From positions 1-37,587 of the forward strand of contig DAHJ01000004.1 of assembly GCA_002495905.1 (NCBI GenBank): a DNA stretch of 37,587 bases, in the 5' to 3' direction. Under the pieces are notes generated by a model. That model was given only the letters and a program-made list of their open reading frames with translations. It was not told where the DNA came from and did not search any database. The DNA comes from Thaumarchaeota archaeon UBA223 (GTDB taxonomy: Archaea; Thermoproteota; Nitrososphaeria; Nitrososphaerales; UBA57). How positions within the stretch are numbered: the stretch's first letter is position 1; every line of letters begins with the position of its first letter. Below, piece by piece: positions 15,617 to 24,618 of the stretch. The position numbers were made by a program, and so were the translations under genes.

Positions 15617-16957
15617 TTGAGTCAATTATCAAGTCAATTCGAGGAAATCAAAGAAAAAAATCAAACAATTAATGCCTATATTACATTCTCCGATTTATCA
15701 GATAATACTTCTAATGGAAAATTATCTGGAAAAACTATTGCAATAAAAGATACTATTTCTACTGCAGGGTTGAGAACTACTTGCGCATCAAAAATGCTTG
15801 AGAATTACATTCCACCTTTTGACGCACACGTAGTTTCACTACTTAAAAATCAAGGTGCAACTATTTTGGGTAAAGCTAATTGTGATGAATTCGCTATGGG
15901 ATCTAGTACTGAACACAGTGCTTTCGGAGTTACGCGTAATCCACATGATTTAGAAAGAGTTCCTGGAGGTTCTTCAGGAGGTAGTGCTGCTGCAGTTGCA
16001 GGAAATTTGGCCGATCTTGCACTTGGAAGTGATACTGGAGGTTCAATACGATGTCCTGCATCATTTTGTGGAATTGTTGGATTAAAACCAACTTATGGAC
16101 TTGTCAGTCGATATGGATTAATTGCTTATGGAAATAGCTTGGAACAAATTGGCCCTATGGCAAAGAATGTTCATGATTGTGCATTATTGTTGGAATGTAT
16201 TTCCGATTATGATAATAGAGATGCTACATGCGTCAATACTAAAAAAATAAAATATACTGAACATCTTGACGACGATATATCTAATATGAAAATTGCAGTT
16301 CCAAAAGAGTTCTTTGGAACAGGAACAGATCCTAAAGTCGAGGAAACTGTTCGTAATACCATTGATAAACTCGCATCTGAAGGTGCAATTGTTGAGGAAA
16401 TAAATATCGAATCAATAAAATATTCTCTTGCAGCGTATTACATAATTGCCATGTCTGAAGCAAGCTCTAATTTAGCTAGATTTGACGGTCTTCGTTATGG
16501 TCTACATACAGGTAAATCTAAAGATTGGAATGAATTATTTTCGAATAATCGAAAATCTGGATTTGGTTTTGAAGTAAAACGTAGAATCATGTTGGGAACA
16601 TTTGCACTCTCTTCAGGCTACTTTGACGAATATTATATTAAAGCTCAGAAAGTACGTTCTATCATTACTAATGATTTCAAAAAGATTTTTGATAAATTCG
16701 ATGCAATAGTTGGACCTACAATGCCTACTCTTCCTTTCAAATTGGGTGAGAAATTAACTAATCCACTTTCAATGTATATGAGCGATATAGATACAGTTTC
16801 TGCAAATCTTGCAGGTATACCTTCAATCTCTGTCCCTTGCGGATATTCTGACAATCTTCCAATTGGAATACAAATTATGTCATCGCATTTTGAGGAAAAA
16901 ACCTTGTTAAATCTTGGTAGTAAAATCGAACAAATTAGAGGTTTTGATGTTGAGTAA
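15617..16957 (+). CDS. gatA: Asp/Glu-tRNA amidotransferase subunit A
   Basis: This 446-residue amidase-signature protein is the glutaminase subunit of GatCAB; it releases ammonia from Gln or Asn for channelling to GatB. The catalytic Lys is in AIKDTI, and the cis-Ser and nucleophilic Ser are in GGSSGGSAAAVAG and GSDTGGSIRCPASFCG. The C-terminal family signature GIQIMSSHFEEKTLL is present. The start is a TTG 3 bases after gatC; no ATG is close enough to preserve the N-terminal helix. The 3' end overlaps gatB by 11 bases, supporting coupled translation. Confidence 0.95.
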   Translation: MSQLSSQFEEIKEKNQTINAYITFSDLSDNTSNGKLSGKTIAIKDTISTAGLRTTCASKMLENYIPPFDAHVVSLLKNQGATILGKANCDEFAMGSSTEHSAFGVTRNPHDLERVPGGSSGGSAAAVAGNLADLALGSDTGGSIRCPASFCGIVGLKPTYGLVSRYGLIAYGNSLEQIGPMAKNVHDCALLLECISDYDNRDATCVNTKKIKYTEHLDDDISNMKIAVPKEFFGTGTDPKVEETVRNTIDKLASEGAIVEEINIESIKYSLAAYYIIAMSEASSNLARFDGLRYGLHTGKSKDWNELFSNNRKSGFGFEVKRRIMLGTFALSSGYFDEYYIKAQKVRSIITNDFKKIFDKFDAIVGPTMPTLPFKLGEKLTNPLSMYMSDIDTVSANLAGIPSISVPCGYSDNLPIGIQIMSSHFEEKTLLNLGSKIEQIRGFDVE

Positions 16958-18365
16958 CGACTTTGACGGAGTAAAAATTGGCCTTGAAATTCACTGTCAA
17001 TTGACCGCCCTTAATACAAAGATGTTTTGTAATTGTTCTTCAGACTATCGTGGTAAACCTCCTAACACTCTTTTATGTACTGTTTGTACTGGATTGCCTG
17101 GAGCTCTTCCTGTATTGAATAAACGAGCTTTAGAAGCAGCTATAAAAATTGGTTTGGCGTTAAACTGTAAAATTTCAAACAATAGTAACTTCTTTCGTAA
17201 AAATTATTTTTATCCTGATTCTCCAAAAAATTATCAAATCACTCAGTATGATAAGGCAGGAGGAGAAGCTATTGCAAATAATGGAACTGTTGAAACAAAT
17301 CTTGGCAGTGTACGTATTACTAGAATTCAAATGGAAGAAGATCCAGGTAAACTACAATATGAAGGGAGTATAACTACTTCATCAAATACTCTTATTGATT
17401 ATAATCGAGCTGGTATTTCTCTTGTTGAAATTGTTACAGAACCTGATATAGTTTCTCCAAAACATGCTCGTGAGTTTCTAAATACTATTCAATCAATTGT
17501 TGAAACTATTGGAGAATGCGATAGTAAACTTGACGGTTCTATGCGCGCTGATGCAAACGTATCTATTTCTGATGGACGACGAGTCGAAATTAAGAATATT
17601 TCTTCGTTCAAAGAAGTTGAACGAGCATTAAATTTTGAGATAACTAGACAGAAAACAATTCAGGCAGCTAGTAAAATGGAAACACGACATTGGGATGACG
17701 TCAGAAGAGTTACAGTAACTCTGAGAGTAAAAGAAGACGAAGAAGGTTATCGATATTTCCCTGATCCAGATCTTCCACCTATGAATATTTCTGAAAATTA
17801 CATTGATGAATTTCGCCAATCTCTTCCAGAACTTCCTGATAAGAGGCTGAAACGTTTTACAAAAGAAATTAAATTGTCTGAAGAAATTGCTCGTATTCTT
17901 ATTCGAAATAAAATTGTTGCGGATTATTTTGAAGAAACATTAACTCATGAATATAATCCAAAATTACTTAGTGGTTGGATTGCTACTGATATTATGGGAT
18001 ATCTGAATCGTAATAATGTTGAATTTTCCGATCTTCCTATTGAATCTAAGGCACTTGCATCTTTAGCTAAATCTGTATCTGATTCTAAAATTAATGACTC
18101 TACTGCTAAGGCAATATTACTGAAATCACTCTCATCAGGAACTACTATAGGGGATTTATTGAAATCTGAACTTGATAATCTGGTATCTTTTGACGATCTT
18201 CCTAAAATCATTGATACTGTAATTAGTGACAATCCTAAGGCGCTTGAAGATGCAAAGAATGATTCTCAAGCAATACATTTCTTGATTGGCCAAGTTATGA
18301 AAGTAACAAAAGGTCGAGCTAATCATAGTAAGGTCAAAGAATTGATTGAAACTAAATTAAAATAA
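16947..18365 (+). CDS. gatB: Asp/Glu-tRNA amidotransferase subunit B
   Basis: This 472-residue protein is the kinase/amidotransferase subunit of GatCAB. It has KIGLEIHCQL near the N-terminus, CNCSSDYRGKPPNTLLCTVC with paired Cys for zinc, FYPDSPKNYQITQYD, and GSMRADANVSI. The helical and YqeY-like tail ends FLIGQVMKVTKGRANHSKV. It activates the side chain of mischarged tRNA and amidates it. The frame is open upstream, but ATG 16947 is preferred because it has AGAGG upstream and the family sequence starts right after it. It overlaps gatA by 11 bases. It is the last gene of aspS-gatCAB, though a small membrane protein gene follows at 32 bases. Confidence 0.95.
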   Translation: MLSNDFDGVKIGLEIHCQLTALNTKMFCNCSSDYRGKPPNTLLCTVCTGLPGALPVLNKRALEAAIKIGLALNCKISNNSNFFRKNYFYPDSPKNYQITQYDKAGGEAIANNGTVETNLGSVRITRIQMEEDPGKLQYEGSITTSSNTLIDYNRAGISLVEIVTEPDIVSPKHAREFLNTIQSIVETIGECDSKLDGSMRADANVSISDGRRVEIKNISSFKEVERALNFEITRQKTIQAASKMETRHWDDVRRVTVTLRVKEDEEGYRYFPDPDLPPMNISENYIDEFRQSLPELPDKRLKRFTKEIKLSEEIARILIRNKIVADYFEETLTHEYNPKLLSGWIATDIMGYLNRNNVEFSDLPIESKALASLAKSVSDSKINDSTAKAILLKSLSSGTTIGDLLKSELDNLVSFDDLPKIIDTVISDNPKALEDAKNDSQAIHFLIGQVMKVTKGRANHSKVKELIETKLK

Positions 18366-18397
18366 TGTTAATAAAGTTATAATTACTAAAAATTACT

Positions 18398-18574
18398 ATG
18401 AGAACTAAATCATATTTGTATTTTTTTGCATCTTTAATCTTAGTAATTATTGCTCCGAATTTTCTTGTATTGGGAATTCCCGATGCTAATGTTTTAGATT
18501 TCTTTCTTGCATTCTTTGTTATGTTCTTTTGTTATTTGTTATTATCACTTGGAATATCAAACTTTATAGATTAA
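18398..18574 (+). CDS. small two-helix membrane protein
   Basis: This is an open frame of 58 residues, MRTKSYLYFFASLILVIIAP onward, ending in GISNFID. It forms two hydrophobic helices (about residues 7-25 and 34-52) linked by a short GIPDANVLD loop, with basic residues at the N-terminus that suggest an inside start. It is 32 bases after gatB, and its stop abuts the stop of the convergent gene with no spacer, so the sequence is fully used for coding. No family is recognised. The clean hairpin topology and fit to the gap make it probably real. Confidence 0.6.
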   Translation: MRTKSYLYFFASLILVIIAPNFLVLGIPDANVLDFFLAFFVMFFCYLLLSLGISNFID

Positions 18575-19693
18575 TTATTTTACACCTAGAGTATTTCCAA
18601 TACCTGCGATTATTATATTTTGATTATCTTTAGAATGTTGTTTAATTGTTTCTTTTACTTTAGTTAATAATATCTCAGCAGATTTTTCTATTTCTGTTTT
18701 CATTTCAGTAATTGCTTCTTTTTCAGACATTTTGGTTACAATTGCCAGATATTTGATTTTATTATTTGTTGCAATTTCTTCAATTTTGTATCTTTCTATT
18801 CCTGGCCCTCCAATTGCAGCTCCTATTCCTTCTGCAACTTCTCCTGTATCTTCGCCTTCTAATTTTAATGCAGCATCAATTGTAATTATTAATGAAATAT
18901 CCTTTTTGTCTTCAACAACTTTTTTAATTGCTTCTCCAGGTTTTCCTACATTGCCTCCAGGGCCTTTTGCTTTTATAATAAATGCATTTCTATTCTCAAT
19001 TGTTATTTCATTCAATATTGTATCTCTTACTACTTCTTTACTCTCTGATTCGCCACTAAGTTTTGAAGCTACTAATGGACCTATTCCATCTCCAATCGGT
19101 TTTTTAGATTTTAATGAAGGTATTGCTGCATTATATGCTTCTGCTTGTTCCATAATCTGTGGTAAAATCATTTGAATTTGAGCAATTATCATCATATTTC
19201 CTGTTTTTTTACCACTTATGTAAAAATGACGTATGTATTTGTACATTAAATTAATTCCTAATGAAACTTCTACTAGATTCATTAGTACACTGATTTCTAC
19301 ATCGTCCAAATCTTTTGTCATTAGTTGAATCTCGTCTTTCATGTTATCTTCTTGTGTATTTAGTATATGTTCTAATTTTACTATGATTCCTTTAGGATCT
19401 ATTGATACAGGAGGTATTACAAATGAATCTAATAATCTATTGAATCTATTCTTTACTAATTCTTTATCATCACTTTTTTCAATTAAACTTTCTAATACAG
19501 TATTCTTTGAGTTAACATTCATTTGTTCTAATCTAGAAAGTTTTTTTCCTACATTTCTTAAAATCATAAACATTTGTATTCTTTGACCATAAAGTATCAA
19601 AAACATGAATATTGGTAACCATAACACACTTGCAATGGAATCGACAGAATCAAATGCTATGATGAATGGATATGACACAATTATAATATTCAA
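18575..19693 (-). CDS. DUF1512-type conserved archaeal protein, membrane-anchored
   Basis: This 372-residue protein has a hydrophobic helix near its N-terminus (SIASVLWLPIFMFLILYG), a charged helical middle, and a glycine-rich alpha/beta C-terminal part (IIKAKGPGGNVGKPGEAIKK, EGIGAAIGGPGIERYK). The latter fits the archaeal DUF1512 family as I recall it. The soluble part most likely faces the cytoplasm. No catalytic function is known for the family, and the glycine motifs do not match a standard nucleotide-binding loop. The start is a TTG at 19693, with a TATA-like element about 25 bases upstream on this strand. It is divergent from TBP. Family assignment is moderately sure. Confidence 0.7.
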   Translation of the reverse strand: MNIIIVSYPFIIAFDSVDSIASVLWLPIFMFLILYGQRIQMFMILRNVGKKLSRLEQMNVNSKNTVLESLIEKSDDKELVKNRFNRLLDSFVIPPVSIDPKGIIVKLEHILNTQEDNMKDEIQLMTKDLDDVEISVLMNLVEVSLGINLMYKYIRHFYISGKKTGNMMIIAQIQMILPQIMEQAEAYNAAIPSLKSKKPIGDGIGPLVASKLSGESESKEVVRDTILNEITIENRNAFIIKAKGPGGNVGKPGEAIKKVVEDKKDISLIITIDAALKLEGEDTGEVAEGIGAAIGGPGIERYKIEEIATNNKIKYLAIVTKMSEKEAITEMKTEIEKSAEILLTKVKETIKQHSKDNQNIIIAGIGNTLGVK

Positions 19694-19713
19694 ATTAGAA
19701 AAATATAAGCCTT

Positions 19714-19723
19714 GTATTATATT
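19714..19723 (-). promoter_or_regulatory. TATA-like element for the DUF1512-type gene
   Basis: On the minus strand this reads as an ATATAATA-type box, centred about 25 bases upstream of the TTG at 19693. The 88-base spacer 19694-19781 is shared with the divergent TBP promoter. Confidence 0.4.
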
Positions 19724-19747
19724 TTCACATATTGCACCAATTTAACG

Positions 19748-19756
19748 CTTTTATAG
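19748..19756 (+). promoter_or_regulatory. TATA-like element for the TBP gene
   Basis: CTTTTATAG is centred 30 bases before the TTG at 19782. TBP would therefore bind its own promoter, as is common for basal factors. Confidence 0.45.
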
Positions 19757-19781
19757 TTGAACTCTCGATAATGATATAGTT

Positions 19782-20339
19782 TTGCCAAAGACTAAATCGG
19801 TGATAAGTGTAGAAAATGTTGTTGCAACAGGTAATCTTAGCCAAAGTGTTGACTTGGTTGAAATTAATACTACATTTGAACAAACTGAATACAATCCTGA
19901 CCGTTTTCCTGGTCTTGTATTTCGACTTCCAACACCAAAAACATCTACTTTGATTTTTAGAACAGGTAAGATGGTATGTACTGGTTCTAGATCTGAAGAA
20001 CAAGCTGTTGTCGCTATAAACAAAGTTGTTCAAAATCTCAAGAAAGGCGGAATAAAAATCAAGAATAAACCTATTTGTGAAGTTCAAAATATTGTCGCTT
20101 CTGTTGATTTAGGTGGCCAAATTGACTTGGAAGAAGTAGCTAGGCAATTACCTCGTTCTATGTATGAGCCTGAACAATTTCCTGGCGTAATTTTGAGAGC
20201 AGATGAACCTAAGGCTGTATTTTTAATATTTTCTAGTGGTAAATTAGTTTGTACTGGAACTAAACAAGAAAAAGACATCTATTCTGCTGTTAAAAAACTT
20301 CATACTCGTCTTGAAAAACTTGATTTGATGATTTACTAG
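19782..20339 (+). CDS. tbp: TATA-box binding protein
   Basis: This 185-residue protein contains the two imperfect TBP repeats that form the DNA-binding saddle. Repeat 1 has ISVENVVATGNL, YNPDRFPGLVFRL and GKMVCTGSRSEEQA; repeat 2 has VQNIVASVDLGG, YEPEQFPGVILRA and GKLVCTGTKQEKD. TBP recruits TFB and RNA polymerase to archaeal promoters. The start is a TTG, directly before PKTKSVISVENVV, and no ATG is suitable. It is divergent from the DUF1512-type gene and only 28 bases from the third PQQ gene, whose TATA-like element overlaps the TBP stop. Confidence 0.96.
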   Translation: MPKTKSVISVENVVATGNLSQSVDLVEINTTFEQTEYNPDRFPGLVFRLPTPKTSTLIFRTGKMVCTGSRSEEQAVVAINKVVQNLKKGGIKIKNKPICEVQNIVASVDLGGQIDLEEVARQLPRSMYEPEQFPGVILRADEPKAVFLIFSSGKLVCTGTKQEKDIYSAVKKLHTRLEKLDLMIY

Positions 20340-20348
20340 TTTATTAAG
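20340..20348 (+). promoter_or_regulatory. TATA-like element for the third PQQ-like gene
   Basis: TTTATTAAG immediately after the TBP stop is centred 24 bases before the ATG at 20368. Confidence 0.4.
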
Positions 20349-20367
20349 AATTTCCTTATAATTATTA

Positions 20368-22380
20368 ATGTTTATAACAAACCTTTTTGAATTATCATAT
20401 AGTTTGAACTTTCTAAATAAATATACGTCCGTTATTATTTTATTTTTGCTGATTATTGCAAGTCTTTCAACCTCTTATGTTGTTGCACAATCTGATGATG
20501 ATAGAGGTTTTGCTTGGGTTAGTTCTAATTATGATATAAAACAAACTAATTTTAGTCCACAAAATCAAATTACTTCTGATACAATTAACGGTCTTGCCGA
20601 TGAATGGACTAATGCATTTATTATTCCACCTGACGTTCCTGGAATTGAACTTTATCCTGGTATGAGAGCTCGTCCACTTGTTTATAATGGACTTATTTAC
20701 ATGGTAACTAGTTTCAATGCAGTTTTTGTACATAATGTTCAAACTGGACAACCATTATGGTATTATACTTATCCAATGAATATGACTGACATAATTATTG
20801 ACTACCCAGCTATCAAACCTCATCGACCTGGTGTTCTTGAAGAACTGACTATTTTTGACGAATATCTAATATTTCCTACTGCAGATTGCGGTATGGTATT
20901 TCTAGAATATCTTACAGGAGCTCCTGATTTTCGAGGAGAACTTACTCGAGGGCAAATGTGTGACAATATTGAAGGTAATGAAGGATATTATGGCGGACAA
21001 TTATTTAGCAGTCCGGTTGTAGATCCTAATACTAGAATTTTAGTTACTGGTACCACCGTTAGTGGAAAAGCAGATTCTGGCCGTGGTTTTGTTGCAGGTT
21101 ATAACGTCGATACAGGTGAATTACTCTGGAGATTCTTCTTAATGCCTCCAGCTGGCGGTGAAAAAGACTGGGCAATGAAATACAAAGGTCTAGGAAATGT
21201 TGATCCAACTCCTGATGACTGGGGAGCTGCAAAAAATGTAGGCGTTGGAATTGCAACTGGCCAATGGGCTATTGATGAAGAATCTGGAATTGTTTATGTA
21301 GGTACTTCTTCTCCTGCACCAAATTTCAATGCTGCTAATCGTCCAGGACCAAATCTTTTCTCATCTTCGATTCTCGCACTTGACATTAATACTGGAGATC
21401 TTATCTGGTATTATCAGTCTTCACCTCATGATCTTTATGGACATGGATGTAATTGGAATACTGTTCTTGGAAATATTGACGAACGAAAAGTCTTATTCAA
21501 AGTTTGTGACGATGGACGATTACTTGCACTTGACGCTGCAGATGGAGAAATTATTTGGTCATTTCTTCCTCCAAATTTGAAATTCCTAAATGTTGATGAT
21601 TCAATTAATCCTCAAGTAGACTTTAATCAACAGTTCGTTTCTGAGGATCCATATTGGCAATGTCCAGGAATTACAGGCGGAACTGGTGGCGCAATTGCGT
21701 TTGCTTACGACCGAATTTATTATATCTCTACTAATTATTGTGATTACATGATTCCAGATCTTGATTCTGAGAATGATTTGGATTCCTTTGGAGCTGAAGA
21801 TATGACTAAACTTCCATATAAAATTCAAGTACGACGAAATGCATCAGGTATTATTCCTGATCCACGAATGGATAGAACTGCAGAAATGCCAATTAATTCA
21901 ACCGTTTATGCTATTGATGCTTCTAATGGTTCTATTGATTGGGAATATAATTTAGAGGGACCTCATAGAGGTGGATTGATGGCAACAGGTAATATGGTAA
22001 TTTTTGGATCTAACGACGGCCGATTTTATTCTCTTAATGCAGAAACTGGCGAATTTATTTACTCAAAATATGTAGGCGCTTCATTAGGAACCACTCCTAC
22101 AATTGGAGCTGCAGCATCTGGAGAACAGTATGTATTTCAACCTGTTGGAGGTCTAGACGATAGATACGGACAACCTGTTTCTGGAGTTTTCATCTCATTG
22201 AAAATGCGTGGAGGTCCGGTCGTTCCTATTCTTGATCCAGTTGAAGAAGAATCTACAACATCTACTGACGAAGAATTACCTCTTAATGTTGTAATCCCTG
22301 TTTTGGCTCTAATTGTGGTTGTCTTTTTATTTGCATCTTTTGGCCCAAAAAAACTTCTTTCTTTAATCGGTAGAAATTAA
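20368..22380 (+). CDS. secreted PQQ-dehydrogenase-like beta-propeller, catalytic Asp missing
   Basis: This 670-residue protein is a third member of the PQQ dehydrogenase family. It has a signal peptide (cleavage likely after SYVVA), propeller strands with W-docking motifs (VFVHNVQTGQPLWYY, ILALDINTGDLIWYY, LLALDAADGEIIW, VYAIDASNGSIDWEY), and a C-terminal helix (VVIPVLALIVVVFLFASF) after a short STTSTDEE linker. It lacks the long Val/Glu stalk of the other two. Where the paralogues read DLWDMDC and DLWDYDC, this protein reads DLYGHGC, so the catalytic Asp and the Asp two positions later are Gly358 and Gly360. It may be a binding protein or inactive partner rather than an oxidase. Codon use resembles its neighbours. 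Confidence 0.85.
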   Translation: MFITNLFELSYSLNFLNKYTSVIILFLLIIASLSTSYVVAQSDDDRGFAWVSSNYDIKQTNFSPQNQITSDTINGLADEWTNAFIIPPDVPGIELYPGMRARPLVYNGLIYMVTSFNAVFVHNVQTGQPLWYYTYPMNMTDIIIDYPAIKPHRPGVLEELTIFDEYLIFPTADCGMVFLEYLTGAPDFRGELTRGQMCDNIEGNEGYYGGQLFSSPVVDPNTRILVTGTTVSGKADSGRGFVAGYNVDTGELLWRFFLMPPAGGEKDWAMKYKGLGNVDPTPDDWGAAKNVGVGIATGQWAIDEESGIVYVGTSSPAPNFNAANRPGPNLFSSSILALDINTGDLIWYYQSSPHDLYGHGCNWNTVLGNIDERKVLFKVCDDGRLLALDAADGEIIWSFLPPNLKFLNVDDSINPQVDFNQQFVSEDPYWQCPGITGGTGGAIAFAYDRIYYISTNYCDYMIPDLDSENDLDSFGAEDMTKLPYKIQVRRNASGIIPDPRMDRTAEMPINSTVYAIDASNGSIDWEYNLEGPHRGGLMATGNMVIFGSNDGRFYSLNAETGEFIYSKYVGASLGTTPTIGAAASGEQYVFQPVGGLDDRYGQPVSGVFISLKMRGGPVVPILDPVEEESTTSTDEELPLNVVIPVLALIVVVFLFASFGPKKLLSLIGRN

Positions 22381-22429
22381 TCTTTCCTGTGATAGGATTT
22401 ATTAATAGCTCCGTGGAAAAAATATCATT

Positions 22430-22437
22430 AGGTGTGG
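22430..22437 (+). promoter_or_regulatory. Shine-Dalgarno-like site for ATPase subunit I
   Basis: AGGTGTGG lies 4 bases before the ATG at 22442. A TATA-like ATTTATTAATA at 22397-22407 would give a short leader, unlike the leaderless starts nearby. Confidence 0.4.
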
Positions 22438-22441
22438 CAAT

Positions 22442-24592
22442 ATGGGTGTATCAAAAATTACCAAAGTTTCTGTTATTCTTCCACGTTCTCATGTACCGAA
22501 TGCCATGGAACAATTATCGAAATTTGATTATTTCCATGCAGCTCAACCTGATTCAAGTACTTATGATGAGTTATTAGCTGATTATTCTAAACGTTCTTTC
22601 AAATTCTATGTTCGGATTTCTGATATTATTAAAGAACTTGAGTTAAATCTTAATCCTGGGGTTATGGACGTTCTTAAATCTGGTTACAAAGATTCATCTC
22701 AAACAATTGATTTAGAACGTTGGCCTGATTTAATGAATAAACTAGAAGAAAATGCATCTTCTATTGTTGACACTTTTGAAAATAAACTTAAAGAATTACA
22801 TTCTCTTGAAGATGAAATATCCACCAATGAAGCTAATCTTGAAGCAATCAAATTACTTTCTAATTATTCTATTGATCTTGATAAAATTACAAAGTATAAT
22901 TTATTCAGTGTAAATTTGAGTATTTGTAATACAAAAGATGTTCCAGAAATAGAACGTAGTTTTAATAATGCTATATTTACTAGTTCTTCACTCTCTTCTG
23001 AAAAAAGTCTTATTCTAGTAGCAGTACAAAAATCTGATTCTGATAACATAGATAAAGTTCTAAGATTATATGAATCAGAAACCTTTTCAATTCCTGAAGA
23101 TTTACCCCAGAATCCTACAGAAGCAAATAATCTTATTCAAAAATCTCTTAAAGAACAGTTAAACAATATTCAATCCTTAAAATCTGAAATTAATTCATTA
23201 TGTAAACAAAATGAATCAGATATATTTTCTTATTTTGAATTATCTAAAACACTTTATGATTCCTGTGAATTGATTAAAAGAACAGGTGAATTGAAATATT
23301 TTGCAGTTATTAATGGTTTTATTCCAACTAACCTTAAATCATCTTTTGATAATTTGTTTACTAGTTGGATTGTGATTTATGAAGATGTCGATAAATATGA
23401 CCATCATGATTCTAACCATAAAGATGCTCCAATATTAATGAACAATCTTCCAATCACTAAATCTTTTAAGTCTGTTACATTAAATCAAGGATCTCCTAGA
23501 TATGGAGAATTTGATCCAACCTCCCTTATCGCATTGTCGTTTCCAATATTCTATGGAATGATGTTTGGTGACGTTGGTCATGGATTGGTTCTCTTACTAT
23601 TTGGATTATTCTTATTGTATAGAAAAGCTCCTTTTCTTAAATCTTGGGGACAAATGTTTTCAATTTCTGGAATTGTAGCTATATTCTTTGGAGTTCTTAT
23701 TGGAGAAGCCTTTGGTATCGAATTACATAAAGTAATACCCATTGCTTCCATAGCTCATCTTGATTTTATAGAGCATCCGATTATTCACTTTATACATCGT
23801 AGTGAAGGTCATTTAGCTTCTATAGAAATCTCCGCGTTACGTACATTTCTGAAAATTTCTGTATTAATGGGAATTGTACATCTTACAGCTGGTAATTTAT
23901 TATCAATTTATAATACTATTAAAAATCGTGAATATGACGAACTTGCTATCGAAACAATACCTGTATTCGTTATGTTTGTTGGCTTTGTATTCTTAATGTT
24001 CTCATTTATTGGAACTGAATTCAAAATCGATCAGTTATTTACTTCTCAACGAGAAGCTCCATTATTCTTTATTACTGAGAGATTTTTACCTGGATTGACA
24101 ACTTATTTGACCATTCCTATCGCAACACTATCTCTATATTCTACTGCCGCATTGTTAGCTGGTTTATTTGTAATGGTTATCGGTAAACCTATTCTCATAA
24201 TTACTGGTCGCGCTCCTAAAGAAAGTATTGCAATGTCTATGCTAGTTCATCTGATTGATGGCGGTATTGAAAAAATTGCAGGCTCATTATCGAACATTCT
24301 AAGTTATACACGATTGGCTGTTTTACTTACGGTTCACTCATCATTACTTATTGTTGTTAACTTAGCTCTTGATCTTCCATTATTTGCAGCAATTCCTATG
24401 TTTATCCTTCTTAATCTTATAGTAATCTTACTTGAAGGCATGATTGTATATATTCAAAATCTAAGGCTTCATTTATACGAATGGTTTAGTAAATTCTATT
24501 CTGGCTCCGGTTCAGAATTTAAAGTATTTCCAGGTTCACCAAATAATTCAACAAATTCACATGTTAAATTAAGATGGAAACACGCAAATTAA
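22442..24592 (+). CDS. atpI: A-type ATP synthase subunit I (subunit a)
   Basis: This 716-residue protein is the membrane stator subunit of the archaeal A-type (V-type-like) ATPase. The first half is a soluble coiled-coil arm; from about residue 350 (RYGEFDPTSLIALSFPIFYG, then GDVGHGLVLL) there are seven or eight membrane helices. The essential proton-channel Arg is probably Arg624 in LSYTRLAVLL, matching the SYLRLWAL region of yeast V-ATPase subunit a. It forms the two half-channels at the c-ring and couples ion flow to rotation. It is 26 bases upstream of the H-like subunit and is followed by subunit C. The catalytic A, B and rotor genes are not in the window. Confidence 0.95.
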   Translation: MGVSKITKVSVILPRSHVPNAMEQLSKFDYFHAAQPDSSTYDELLADYSKRSFKFYVRISDIIKELELNLNPGVMDVLKSGYKDSSQTIDLERWPDLMNKLEENASSIVDTFENKLKELHSLEDEISTNEANLEAIKLLSNYSIDLDKITKYNLFSVNLSICNTKDVPEIERSFNNAIFTSSSLSSEKSLILVAVQKSDSDNIDKVLRLYESETFSIPEDLPQNPTEANNLIQKSLKEQLNNIQSLKSEINSLCKQNESDIFSYFELSKTLYDSCELIKRTGELKYFAVINGFIPTNLKSSFDNLFTSWIVIYEDVDKYDHHDSNHKDAPILMNNLPITKSFKSVTLNQGSPRYGEFDPTSLIALSFPIFYGMMFGDVGHGLVLLLFGLFLLYRKAPFLKSWGQMFSISGIVAIFFGVLIGEAFGIELHKVIPIASIAHLDFIEHPIIHFIHRSEGHLASIEISALRTFLKISVLMGIVHLTAGNLLSIYNTIKNREYDELAIETIPVFVMFVGFVFLMFSFIGTEFKIDQLFTSQREAPLFFITERFLPGLTTYLTIPIATLSLYSTAALLAGLFVMVIGKPILIITGRAPKESIAMSMLVHLIDGGIEKIAGSLSNILSYTRLAVLLTVHSSLLIVVNLALDLPLFAAIPMFILLNLIVILLEGMIVYIQNLRLHLYEWFSKFYSGSGSEFKVFPGSPNNSTNSHVKLRWKHAN

Positions 24593-24618
24593 ATATAGGT
24601 ATATGGGTTGTTTAAGTA

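Noticed and set aside
16914..16946. N-terminal extension of GatB
   Set aside because: The eleven extra residues would lie within gatA coding sequence, are not GatB-like, and ATG 16947 has a ribosome binding site.
18732..19175. Plus-strand open frame of 147 hydrophobic residues
   Set aside because: It is antisense to the DUF1512-type gene; Lys/Glu-rich coding strands give Phe/Leu/Ser-rich shadows.
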